A DNA stretch of 61,246 bases from JBAXQQ01 sp037131695. GTDB taxonomy: Bacteria; Armatimonadota; Hebobacteria; CAIYQO01. Position 1 is the first letter of the stretch, and every line of letters begins with the position of its first letter. The position numbers were made by a program, and so were the translations under genes. The stretch is from assembly GCA_964638715.1 (NCBI GenBank), contig CAZWZF010000025.1, forward strand, positions 1-61,246. Direction: 5' to 3'. Of the stretch, positions 10,314 to 19,043 are shown in pieces. The notes beneath the pieces were generated by a model. The model made no database searches. It was not told the origin of the DNA and saw only the letters and a program-made list of their open reading frames with translations.

Positions 10314-10553
10314 TTAGAGAAAGTCATTGAATTGATTATACTGTAAGGCGTAAAAAATCTGCGCAATTCCCGGACGCATTGCTTTTATCCGGGGTTCCAA
10401 CCATGCATAATCATCATTATTAACACCGCATTGGCTGTTAAGTTCATCATAAATAAAACAATCTGCCTGAAAACCAATACTGGCCACTAACCTGTTACTA
10501 ATAGGATTTTCCGCAATTCTCACCTTATTGCTATTGCTTATCTCTGCCACCAC
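10314..10553 (-). pseudogene. Truncated glycosidase: N-terminal remnant of a paralogue of 5233-6648
   Basis: The 79-residue reading frame aligns with the start of the clan GH-A glycosidase at 5233-6648: both have a nearly identical block around YDELN..CGVN.DDYA.LE, then IKAMRPGIA.IF or MKAMRPGIARIF. Homology stops right after this block and the frame ends 12 residues later. Neither the acid/base nor the nucleophile Glu is encoded. The remaining ~400 codons are missing from the DNA downstream. The promoter and operator of the lost gene are still present at 10580-10631. Confidence 0.85.
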
Positions 10554-10579
10554 CTGCTACAATGATTAAAACAGGTCAC

Positions 10580-10592
10580 GTTCACGCTAACT
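10580..10592 (-). promoter_or_regulatory. Operator copy in front of the truncated glycosidase
   Basis: On the minus strand: AGTTAGCGTGAAC, the same site as at 6686-6699 and 19011-19024. It lies downstream of TTGACA (10631-10626) and a TAATAT box (10607-10602). Confidence 0.7.
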
Positions 10593-10601
10593 TTTAGCTA
10601 T

Positions 10602-10631
10602 ATATTACTACATGCAGACACTATCTGTCAA
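10602..10631 (-). promoter_or_regulatory. Sigma-70-type promoter with operator
   Basis: On the minus strand: TTGACA (10631-10626), an 18-base spacer and TAATAT (10607-10602). With the coding part of its original gene deleted, it may now drive 9918-6866 across a leader of about 670 bases. Confidence 0.6.
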
Positions 10632-10723
10632 TATTAGTTTTATAAATATGGCAGTTTTTTAGTGATCTATTTTTAGTAAATGTAGTAGATTTGCCAACTA
10701 TATCACTAAAGGAACAGAAAAGT

Positions 10724-12265
10724 ATGAGCATACATAACCGTCTTGCTGCTGTTGACCAGTGGAATGCCGGAGTACCGGCAATTCACGGTCCTAATATAAC
10801 AGGAGCGTCAGCCATGAAGCCTTTTTTATATACTGTGCCTGTTACAGGTGAGCGACCACTTTTTTTTAGTGTGGAAGGCCTGCCAGACGGTCTTAGCATT
10901 GACAATCAAACAGGAAAAATAGCCGGAATAGTGGCGCGGGAAAACGAATACCATGTGTTGCTGCGAGTAGAAAACCGACATGGCAAAGCTGAAAAAGAGT
11001 TTGATATCGTTATAGGAAAAGGTTTAGCATTGACACCGCCAATGGGTTGGAATAGTTGGAATGCATGGCGGCGATGGGTAGATGACGATAAAGTTCGTAA
11101 AGCGGCTTTTTCTATGGTTAACAACGGATTAGCCGCCCGTGGTTATACCTACATAAATATTGATTCCTGCTGGCAGGGAGAACGCGGCGGAATATTTAAT
11201 GCCATTCAGCCAAATTCAAAATTTCCAGATATGAAAGGACTTTCTGAATATATACACGGTCTTGGGCTAAAGTTCGGCATTTATTCTTCGCCATGGGTAG
11301 AACCATGGGGATGCAGCGCAGAAGAAGCATTTGCTGATTGGGGTGGTGGTGCATTGATAGGCTGTTCTGCCGGTGCACATGACACTGATTACCCCAACCA
11401 TCACCCAACAATCTCAGGAAAATTTGTTGGCATAAATAAATATGAACCGAACGACGTAGCGCAATTCATTGAATGGGAAGTTGATTTTCTCAAATATGAT
11501 TGGACTCCTACTGATCCACAGTCACTTGAAAGAATGGCACGTCCATTAAAAGCATCATCACGGGATATTATTCTGAGCGTTTGTACTGACGCAAAAATTA
11601 AATGGGCGGACTCATATATAAAATGGACAGAAATGTGGAGATCAATACCGGATACGAACGATGTCTGGAGCAGTGTGTTAATGAATGGATTTTTCGCTGA
11701 TGACCAGATGGGGTGCGAAGAATGGCGGCAACATGTAAGACCGGGTAAATGGAATGATCTTGATATGACTGCTCTTGGCCCGCAATTTGATACTATGACA
11801 ACTACAAAAGCCAACGGCCTTACACATGAAGAACAGATTACCCACATGACATTATGGGCATTATATCCATCACCGCTAATTTTAAGTTGTGATTTGGAAT
11901 CCATCAATGATTTCGAATTACGTCTTTTCGGAAATGAAGAAGTTATCGCGGTAAATCAGGATAGTCTTGGAAAAGCATCCGTCCGAATTCGTGAAGAACG
12001 CCGACTGACTGATTTTGGCAATCGTCTTACTAATATTCGTATCCAGGCGCGTGAAATGGCAGACAGCACAAAAGTTGTCGGCCTGTTTAATCTGGCAGAC
12101 ACAGAGGATATTATTGAATTTAGCAGTAAAGAGATAAACATGCCACGGAATTTCAAGGTGAGAAACCTGTGGGAACGAAAAGATATGGGAACTTATACTA
12201 ATAAATTATCTATTGCTGTGCCAGCACATGGCGCGCAGTTGTTAAGGGTATCAGCTATAGAATAG
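10724..12265 (+). CDS. GH27 alpha-galactosidase with N-terminal putative-Ig domain
   Basis: A 513-residue protein. Residues ~20-97 look like a putative-Ig (He_PIG-like) domain (PLFFSVEGLPDGLSID..TGKIAG). The GH27 barrel starts at LTPPMGWNSWN (103-113). The expected nucleophile is Asp259 in LKYDWT and the acid/base lies in WNDLDM (343-348), both in the positions usual for GH27. A C-terminal beta domain follows. No signal peptide is seen, so the enzyme is probably cytoplasmic and acts on imported oligosaccharides. The ATG at 10724 is chosen over the upstream TTG at 10691 because AAAGGA lies 10 bases before it. The next gene starts 37 bases downstream. Confidence 0.92.
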   Translation: MSIHNRLAAVDQWNAGVPAIHGPNITGASAMKPFLYTVPVTGERPLFFSVEGLPDGLSIDNQTGKIAGIVARENEYHVLLRVENRHGKAEKEFDIVIGKGLALTPPMGWNSWNAWRRWVDDDKVRKAAFSMVNNGLAARGYTYINIDSCWQGERGGIFNAIQPNSKFPDMKGLSEYIHGLGLKFGIYSSPWVEPWGCSAEEAFADWGGGALIGCSAGAHDTDYPNHHPTISGKFVGINKYEPNDVAQFIEWEVDFLKYDWTPTDPQSLERMARPLKASSRDIILSVCTDAKIKWADSYIKWTEMWRSIPDTNDVWSSVLMNGFFADDQMGCEEWRQHVRPGKWNDLDMTALGPQFDTMTTTKANGLTHEEQITHMTLWALYPSPLILSCDLESINDFELRLFGNEEVIAVNQDSLGKASVRIREERRLTDFGNRLTNIRIQAREMADSTKVVGLFNLADTEDIIEFSSKEINMPRNFKVRNLWERKDMGTYTNKLSIAVPAHGAQLLRVSAIE

Positions 12266-12302
12266 TCCGGTTGAAAATAATAATTAATTACGGGGGAACA
12301 TT

Positions 12303-14735
12303 ATGACAATGCACAACGTACCTACCACAAATCATATCTTAATTGCAAATAAAATACCGGTTTTTCGCCTTGTGTTGCCGTGCAACCCATCTGCGACAGA
12401 GGAATATGCCGCAGAAGAATTGCGACGGCATTTGTATAAAATTGCCGGTGTCGGGCCTTATACCAGGCAATCCAATAGGTCATACAGTGTTGGCGCAAAA
12501 ACGACAATTTACCTTAACGACTGTGATGCCGCCATTAAAGCCGGCATTAATATTCCTCAATTATCACCGGAAATGTTTCATATTGAAAGTCATCAAAATG
12601 CCATTTTCATCATTGGCGGCTCTGCCCGCGGATTATTGTATGGTGTATATGAACTGCTGGAGACACTTGGTTGCCGATGGTATACACCGGAAATATCAAA
12701 AATCCCTAAAATAGATAATTGTGAAATACCTTCTATGCGTAAAACATCAGGCCCGGCATTTGAGTTTCGCGATATGTTTATATGGGAAGGCAGTGACCCG
12801 GTATGGTGGGCGCGCAACCGTATGAATGGTTGGTATACCCCAGTGCCGGAATATATGGGAGGACATGTAAATTACGGCCTGTTTGTACATACATTTTATA
12901 CCCTGATACCGCCAAAAGAGTTCTTCGCGGAGCATCCGGAATATTACAGCGAAGTTAACGGGGTGCGCCAACACGAAATGGGACAAATATGCCTTACTAA
13001 CCCGGATGTGTTGAAAATAGTAACAGAACGTGTGCTGAAATTAATGCGTGAAAACCCACGTGATTTCATATATTCAATTTCTCAAAACGACTGGGAAAAT
13101 CCATGCATGTGTTCAAGCTGCGCTGCCTTAGTAAAAAAAGAAGGTACGCAATCAGGCCCATTAATCCATTTTGTAAATGCCGTTGCGGAAGCGACATCGC
13201 GTGAGTTCCCGAATAAATTGATTGATACTCTGGCATACTGGTATACCCTTGACGCACCACGATATGTTGTTCCGCATCCCAATGTGCGTGTCCGTCTTTG
13301 TTCTATCAATTGTTGCCAAGCGCATGAATATGGTACTTGTGACCACCCGGAAAGCGCACGGTTCCTTCGCGCTTTGGACGACTGGGGACGGGTGACAAAG
13401 CAGATGTATATATGGCATTACTGTACCGATTTCGCTAACTATCCATTACCCATGCCAAACTTTGATGAAATCCATGACAATATAAACCTTTATTACCGCC
13501 GCGGAATTTACGGAGTATTCATGCAGGGAATGGGTGAGGACGGCGGTTGTGCCGAGTCCATGGCACTGCGCGCATTCATCATCAGCAAATTATTATGGAA
13601 CCCAAAACAACCGGTGTGGCCACTAATTGATGAATTTCTCACCGCGTATTACGGCGATGCTGCCACAGGTGTCCGCAAATATCTTGATATATTCCACGAA
13701 CAGGTGCGTATCGACCGTAATCTGCATCCCAGCCTGTATGACCCGGCATCATCTGCTCTATTTGATGGAGATATTCTTGAAAGGTCCGATGCGGTACTGG
13801 CAGAAGGCGAGAAAAAAGTTGATGACATTCAGTATCAACGTATTCACATGCTTCGTAACGGCCTGACCTATGCGCGGTTAATGCGCAAAAGTACTCAATT
13901 CAAACTTGATGGCAACCTTTACCGGTGCGAATCCGCAGCAACAGACCGACAGGAACTGATAGCTTTAATTAATGACTTCCGAAATGCCGGATCTCTGCAA
14001 ATAAGAGAAAGCGAATCCATTGATACCACAGAAGATAAATTGCGAAACCGCTTTGAAGAACATCCGGTTGTATGGTTGAAAAACGATAAAAACAGAATCG
14101 CCATTATACCAAATCTGGGTGGAAGATTGCTGGAATGGCACAATTCTAACCGGCAATGGCTTGCGCAACCTGACCCGGAAAATATCTGGATGCCCTACCC
14201 CATGTCAGAAGGTTACGCGGAAATGGTGCAAACCGGCGCATACAGTTATAACGGTGGCGTGGAAAGATATGAATACCGATGCGAAAAAGATAGTATTACA
14301 GTTTACACCACCACTTCAAACGGTATATTAATGTCGCGAGAATATCGATTACAAGATAATTTACTGATTATCGATAGTCTGTTGAAAAATAAAAATGATA
14401 TTGCCATCTCTGCAACATGGGGGGCTGGATTGCATCTGTTGGCAAAAAATGGAGATGTAACCGTAGAAAATATTGTATACAAATGGTCAGATATCGACGA
14501 TGGGTTAGGGGTGGCAAAAGTGCTTGAAGGTTGTCATTTCCCAACAGAAAAATGGCAGGTAAATGTGGATAATTTTATAATTACCCACTCATTTAACAGT
14601 AGCGTCACACGTGCTATTATTGGGAAAATCGAACGCACCGGATGTCTGGCACTTGACCTGCGAACTGCATCAACACTGTTGCAATCTGGAGAAGAAATCA
14701 ATATGCACCAGGAAATAAAGATAGAAAAAATCTAA
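12303..14735 (+). CDS. DUF4838 glycosidase-like protein
   Basis: An 810-residue protein without signal peptide. Residues ~1-120 form a GH20-like N-terminal domain (EEYAAEELRRHLYKIAG; FIIGGSARGLLYGVYELLE.LGCRWY). The central part shows the DUF4838 signature (FAEHPEYYSEVNG, ICLTNPDVL, ISQNDWENPCMCSSC). The C-terminal third is an all-beta domain resembling an aldose-epimerase-like sandwich. DUF4838 proteins are widespread in polysaccharide loci of Bacteroidota and PVC bacteria; their substrate is generally unproven. It is preceded by a purine-rich GGGGGAA site and lies between the alpha-galactosidase and an alpha/alpha-barrel protein, all on the same strand. Confidence 0.85.
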   Translation: MTMHNVPTTNHILIANKIPVFRLVLPCNPSATEEYAAEELRRHLYKIAGVGPYTRQSNRSYSVGAKTTIYLNDCDAAIKAGINIPQLSPEMFHIESHQNAIFIIGGSARGLLYGVYELLETLGCRWYTPEISKIPKIDNCEIPSMRKTSGPAFEFRDMFIWEGSDPVWWARNRMNGWYTPVPEYMGGHVNYGLFVHTFYTLIPPKEFFAEHPEYYSEVNGVRQHEMGQICLTNPDVLKIVTERVLKLMRENPRDFIYSISQNDWENPCMCSSCAALVKKEGTQSGPLIHFVNAVAEATSREFPNKLIDTLAYWYTLDAPRYVVPHPNVRVRLCSINCCQAHEYGTCDHPESARFLRALDDWGRVTKQMYIWHYCTDFANYPLPMPNFDEIHDNINLYYRRGIYGVFMQGMGEDGGCAESMALRAFIISKLLWNPKQPVWPLIDEFLTAYYGDAATGVRKYLDIFHEQVRIDRNLHPSLYDPASSALFDGDILERSDAVLAEGEKKVDDIQYQRIHMLRNGLTYARLMRKSTQFKLDGNLYRCESAATDRQELIALINDFRNAGSLQIRESESIDTTEDKLRNRFEEHPVVWLKNDKNRIAIIPNLGGRLLEWHNSNRQWLAQPDPENIWMPYPMSEGYAEMVQTGAYSYNGGVERYEYRCEKDSITVYTTTSNGILMSREYRLQDNLLIIDSLLKNKNDIAISATWGAGLHLLAKNGDVTVENIVYKWSDIDDGLGVAKVLEGCHFPTEKWQVNVDNFIITHSFNSSVTRAIIGKIERTGCLALDLRTASTLLQSGEEINMHQEIKIEKI

Positions 14736-14850
14736 TATTTTTATCATGATTCACTGGATTGAAGGATATTTCGATGCGAAAATCATGTTAACTATACCTA
14801 AAAAATTAATTCCTTTTGTATTTGCAAAAATCGTGACATAAGGAGAAATC

Positions 14851-17106
14851 ATGTTTAACTTTACAAAATTCCAAAAAAAATTAAATATGCGAATTAGATT
14901 GTCTGCATTCGATGGCAGTTCTGAGTATAAATATATTACATCAGATATCTCAACAGAAGAAGATTTATCTCAAATAATTAATTTTGCTGATGCGACTTGG
15001 GATATTATATTTCTCTTTGCGAACGTCAGTAACAATCCCAATATCATTGACGGCACAGCCACATTCACAGTAAAAGAAGGCTGTGCATCCGGTGTATCTG
15101 CGGCGGTTGAATGGCTTCCAACAGCGTGGTCGCGTGACAATTTTGTAATGTTGCCAGCAGCCGCATATAATGGAAATCGTTATCCATGCCGCTATTATAA
15201 ATATCCACCCATGGTGCATGAACAGGGTGATTGTGGACTCGGATCACCGGATTTATTGACTGATGTACCGCGTTTAAACTTTAACAATGAAGAACTATCG
15301 CGAATCCAAATTTTGACTGGAGATTTAACTACCCCCTGTATAACATATTATGACCCTCAAAATGGTTATGCCGCGATATTACTCACCGAACAAGGCAGCG
15401 ACCGCGGCAATCATGGCATTGCTATTGAAGAAAGTTCTGACCGTAATCAGGCAATTCTACGGATTGAGGCTCCGGGGGTACGCCGTGACACACTATATAC
15501 CATGATGGATACAGCCACACCATCATGGGACTGCGGTGATAATTTTTACACCGGACAATCGGTTACTATACGTTTCCGAATTGAAATATTCCCAGCCTCA
15601 TCAGTGCAGGATTTATATAACCGATTTGCCATGGTTAGAAAATGTGTTACAGGTCCAATTACATTAAAGAATGAGATTCCTTTTTCCGCTGCTTGGAATA
15701 TTCTGGTAGATAAATATGAGCGTGATAATTGGAATACAGAAGGTTATTACCATGTTGGTACACGGGATGCCGCAAACCACAGCAAGTTTCATGATTGGCA
15801 AATAGGCTGGGTTGGTGGCGGGATGGTAACAATGCCATTAATAATCGCCGGTCAACCAGAACTATACCGTCATGCCATGCAAAATCTTGAATGGATATTC
15901 AGTCAAACTCAGCTTCCCAACGGATTATTTCATGCAGTAACACATAAAGGCATTGTTTATGGTGATGGTTTTGATACTCCCGGTACTGATACCTGGTATA
16001 TGGTACGCAAACAGGCAGACGCACTGTATTTCATAATTAAGCAATTTATTATATTGCAAAAACAAAATACCGAATGGGAATTGCCGGTTCACTGGCAAGC
16101 AGCAGCCAAGCGGTTAGCAGATTTCTTTGTTGCAGTATTCAAAAAATACGGGCAGTTAGGTCAATATTTTGATTGTGAAACCGGCGAAATTATCGTCGAT
16201 GGTTCTTCCGCAGCGGCAATGGCCCCAGGTGCGTTAGCTTTAGCGGGAGAATTTTTTAAAAATGATGAATATATTCAGATAGCCGAATCATTGATGCTGC
16301 AGCTTAATGCTGATGTAATTTCCGGGATTACCAGAGGTGGACCAGGTGAAATCCTTAAATGCCCTGACAGTGAATCCGCTTTTGCCATGCTGGAGTCATT
16401 TGTTATATTGTTTGAAGTAACCGGCAAGTCAAAATGGCTGGTAAGGGCAGAAGCAATGGCAGCACAATGCATGACCTGGTGCGCGTCATATGACTACTCT
16501 TTCCCACATGACTCCTGGTTTGGACGGTTAGATATGCGTGCCACAGGTTCAGTATGGGCAAATGTACAGAATAAACACAGCGCACCGGGTATCTGCACCC
16601 TTTCCGGTGACTCACTGTTTAAATTATTTCGGTATACCAACAATAAACTTTATCTTGACCAAATTCAAGAAACTGCGCATAACCTACCGCAATATTTATC
16701 ACGTGAAGACAAACAAGTTGGTAACTCAGAATATATGAAACCTGGTTACATGTGTGAAAGAGTTAACTTCAGCGATTGGGAAGGCCGTGAAAATATTGGT
16801 GGTTCCCTGTTTGGCTCCTGCTGGGCAGAAGTATCGTTGCTGCTGACGGTAGTAGAAATACCTGGTATTTATGTGCAACCTGATACCGGTTTTATTTGTG
16901 TTTTTGATCATGTTAATGCAAAATTAACTAAAACGGAAGATGGAAAAATAGTACTTAATATACATAATCCAACAAAATTCAACGCAAAGGTCCGTATTTT
17001 CGCAGAAAACTCCACTGATATGAAGTCGATTTTAGGACATGGTGCAGCATTGAATTGGCCAGTAATAGATATTCCAGCCAATGCATCAAGTGAAATAATT
17101 CTATAG
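14851..17106 (+). CDS. Probable alpha/alpha-barrel (six-hairpin) glycosidase
   Basis: A 751-residue protein without signal peptide, preceded by AAGGAG. The first ~260 residues look like a beta-sandwich. The middle, from about residue 290 to 640, is helix-rich with spaced Trp/Gly motifs (FHDWQIGWVGGGMV, WYMVRKQADALYFI, DYSFPHDSWFGRLDMRATGS) typical of six-hairpin glycosidases. A small beta domain ends the protein. I cannot name the family or catalytic acids. It follows the DUF4838 gene by 115 bases in the same direction, so it may be the third gene of the 10724-17106 unit. Confidence 0.65.
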   Translation: MFNFTKFQKKLNMRIRLSAFDGSSEYKYITSDISTEEDLSQIINFADATWDIIFLFANVSNNPNIIDGTATFTVKEGCASGVSAAVEWLPTAWSRDNFVMLPAAAYNGNRYPCRYYKYPPMVHEQGDCGLGSPDLLTDVPRLNFNNEELSRIQILTGDLTTPCITYYDPQNGYAAILLTEQGSDRGNHGIAIEESSDRNQAILRIEAPGVRRDTLYTMMDTATPSWDCGDNFYTGQSVTIRFRIEIFPASSVQDLYNRFAMVRKCVTGPITLKNEIPFSAAWNILVDKYERDNWNTEGYYHVGTRDAANHSKFHDWQIGWVGGGMVTMPLIIAGQPELYRHAMQNLEWIFSQTQLPNGLFHAVTHKGIVYGDGFDTPGTDTWYMVRKQADALYFIIKQFIILQKQNTEWELPVHWQAAAKRLADFFVAVFKKYGQLGQYFDCETGEIIVDGSSAAAMAPGALALAGEFFKNDEYIQIAESLMLQLNADVISGITRGGPGEILKCPDSESAFAMLESFVILFEVTGKSKWLVRAEAMAAQCMTWCASYDYSFPHDSWFGRLDMRATGSVWANVQNKHSAPGICTLSGDSLFKLFRYTNNKLYLDQIQETAHNLPQYLSREDKQVGNSEYMKPGYMCERVNFSDWEGRENIGGSLFGSCWAEVSLLLTVVEIPGIYVQPDTGFICVFDHVNAKLTKTEDGKIVLNIHNPTKFNAKVRIFAENSTDMKSILGHGAALNWPVIDIPANASSEIIL

Positions 17107-17456
17107 TTGTAAATAATTTCTTTTCATCACCACTGTTTCTGGTATTTTCTGAATAAAATACCAGAAACAAAAAATACCAGATTTGAAATCACATGAATAT
17201 AATGACAGGTTTCCCATGATAAGTATGGAATAGCTATAAGTTAATCACTGACTATATGGAATTACAAATTGTAAATTAGACTTGTCCGAAAATAAGAAAT
17301 CATTAGATTTTAGGATTATTTTTTTTGTCAGTCAATGCGTTTATTTTACATTTTGAATGGATTATAAAGGTAAAATAAATAACGCTAAATGATGAATAAA
17401 GAGTCCAAAAGATGCCAGTATATATTTACAGACAAGTCTATTAATAAGGTCTGATT
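17107..17456. other. Intergenic region before the FAD oxidoreductase, with an inverted 10-mer pair
   Basis: About 350 AT-rich bases with no supportable gene. TAGACTTGTC at 17277-17286 recurs inverted at 17431-17440 (GACAAGTCTA), 17 bases before the next start. A third copy lies at 22011-22020, before the last gene of the locus. The core AGAC-TT-GTCT is palindromic and could be an operator, but the evidence is thin. Confidence 0.4.
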
Positions 17457-18797
17457 ATGGCAACTATATTTGAGCCATCCCACGATTTGCCAGTATGGGC
17501 AGATGTTGATATTTGTGTTATCGGCGGTTCCTGCACCGGCGTGTTCGCCGCGGTACGCGCCGCCCGTCTTGGCGCGTCAGTGGTGCTGATTGAACGCACA
17601 AACTGCTTTGGCGGGGTAGCAACTAACGGATTGGTGCTGGTATGGCATACTTTTCTTAACACCGAATTCAACAAAACTATCATCGGCGGGTTATCGCAGG
17701 AAGTAGTAGACCGCCTGAAAAAGATTGATGCCGTCGACATGACAGAAACCAGCAGCAATGTCGGTTTCAGACTGAATACTGAAGAGTTAAAGATAGAACT
17801 TGATATGCTGGTGCTGGAACACCGCATAACGCCGATGCTGCATACACATGGATGTGTGCCATTAATGGATGGCAACCGTATCGAGGCAGTGGCAGTGGAA
17901 AATAAAGATGGGCGCGGTGCTATCCGCGCGAAAATTTTCATAGACGCAACCGGTGACGGAGATATAGCAATACAGGCTGGTGTGCCATATATTGAGCGCG
18001 ATCATTTACAACCACCCACCACATGCGCGAAGGTTCGTAATTTCCGTCAGGATGGTATCCAATTCGCTGATATTTATCGCGAGCATCACACCGAATTCGG
18101 GCTTTTACCGGACTCGGGATGGGATTCTCACTTGCCCGGTATACCGGACACGCAAATGGTGGCGCAAATGCATGTGTTCGGCGTAAATGCCGCACACGCC
18201 ACGCAACTTACCCACGCCGAGATAGAAGGCCGCCGGCAAATTCGCGGCATTATGGATATGCTGAGAAAATACGGACCAAAAGGAAGCGATATCACTCTGG
18301 TGCAATTAGCATCATATATCGGCATCCGCGAAACACGGGTGTTGGAAGCGGCGCATTGCCTGACAGAAGATGAAGTGTTGAATGGCGTACGATTCCCTGA
18401 TGCAATCGCCAACGGAAGTTACCGGGTAGATGTGCACGCGTCGGAAGGCGGTGGTTTTTTATTCAAATATCTGGACGGCACCACTCTGTTTGCCCACAAT
18501 AATGGATGCCAAACCGGCCGTTGGCGTGAAGAAACCCCCGAAAACCCAACTTTTTACCAGATACCCTACCGTTGCCTGTATAACCCGGCACGGCCAAACC
18601 TGCTGTTCGCCGGACGCATGATACACGCCGACCGCGGCGCGTTTGGCGCTATCAGGGTAATGGTTAACCTCAACCAAACCGGTGAAGCCGCCGGAACCGC
18701 CGCGGTACTGGCACTAAATGAAAATGTTCCGATAAGCGAGGTTAATCCAACAGAACTGCGCAAAACATTGGCAAACGGCGGGTCGATGATGCTGTGA
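17457..18797 (+). CDS. FAD-dependent oxidoreductase (FAD_oxidored family)
   Basis: A 446-residue flavoprotein. The N-terminus has the Rossmann fold DICVIGGSCTGVFAAVRAAR and LIERTNCFGG, followed by a second dinucleotide segment FIDATGDGDIAIQAG near residues 160-175, as in FAD_oxidored (PF12831-type) enzymes. The C-terminus has PNLLFAGRMIHADRGAFGAIRVM, the second FAD-contact region. Such flavoproteins are common in sugar-degradation loci of PVC and Bacteroidota genomes and may oxidise or deoxygenate a sugar; the substrate here is unknown. Its base composition is more GC-rich than that of its neighbours. AAGG lies just before the start. It appears to be transcribed from its own promoter. Confidence 0.88.
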   Translation: MATIFEPSHDLPVWADVDICVIGGSCTGVFAAVRAARLGASVVLIERTNCFGGVATNGLVLVWHTFLNTEFNKTIIGGLSQEVVDRLKKIDAVDMTETSSNVGFRLNTEELKIELDMLVLEHRITPMLHTHGCVPLMDGNRIEAVAVENKDGRGAIRAKIFIDATGDGDIAIQAGVPYIERDHLQPPTTCAKVRNFRQDGIQFADIYREHHTEFGLLPDSGWDSHLPGIPDTQMVAQMHVFGVNAAHATQLTHAEIEGRRQIRGIMDMLRKYGPKGSDITLVQLASYIGIRETRVLEAAHCLTEDEVLNGVRFPDAIANGSYRVDVHASEGGGFLFKYLDGTTLFAHNNGCQTGRWREETPENPTFYQIPYRCLYNPARPNLLFAGRMIHADRGAFGAIRVMVNLNQTGEAAGTAAVLALNENVPISEVNPTELRKTLANGGSMML

Positions 18798-18981
18798 TAA
18801 GTCAGCAAAAAGAACAGGCATCCAGAACCAGTAATTTTAATGATGATGATGAATTATTAAATAATTTTTCTTTACCGCAATAATAAGAATAGATGACAGC
18901 AAAAGTAACTATTAAAATCATTTCCAATCATTCTAATTAATAGTTCAGACTAAAAAACTTCAAATTAATCTTCCCCACCTA

Positions 18982-19009
18982 TTGACAATACCACCTAAAG
19001 ATTTATAAT
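18982..19009 (+). promoter_or_regulatory. Consensus sigma-70-type promoter of the 19044 operon
   Basis: TTGACA (18982-18987), a 16-base spacer and TATAAT (19004-19009), directly followed by the operator. Both hexamers match the consensus exactly. Confidence 0.85.
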
Positions 19010-19010
19010 T

Positions 19011-19024
19011 AGTTAGCGTGAACT
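19011..19024 (+). promoter_or_regulatory. Operator AGTTAGCGTGAACT of the 19044 operon
   Basis: AGTTAGCGTGAACT begins one base after the -10 box and covers the predicted transcription start. It is identical to the site at 6686-6699 on the other strand. Confidence 0.8.
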
Positions 19025-19043
19025 TGTAGTTAGGGGATATTCT

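Noticed and set aside
18892..18942. Short segment reading TAKVTIKI, similar to AKVTTKIA at the end of the 19044 protein
   Set aside because: The match spans about eight residues in an AT-rich region and is too short to call a gene remnant.
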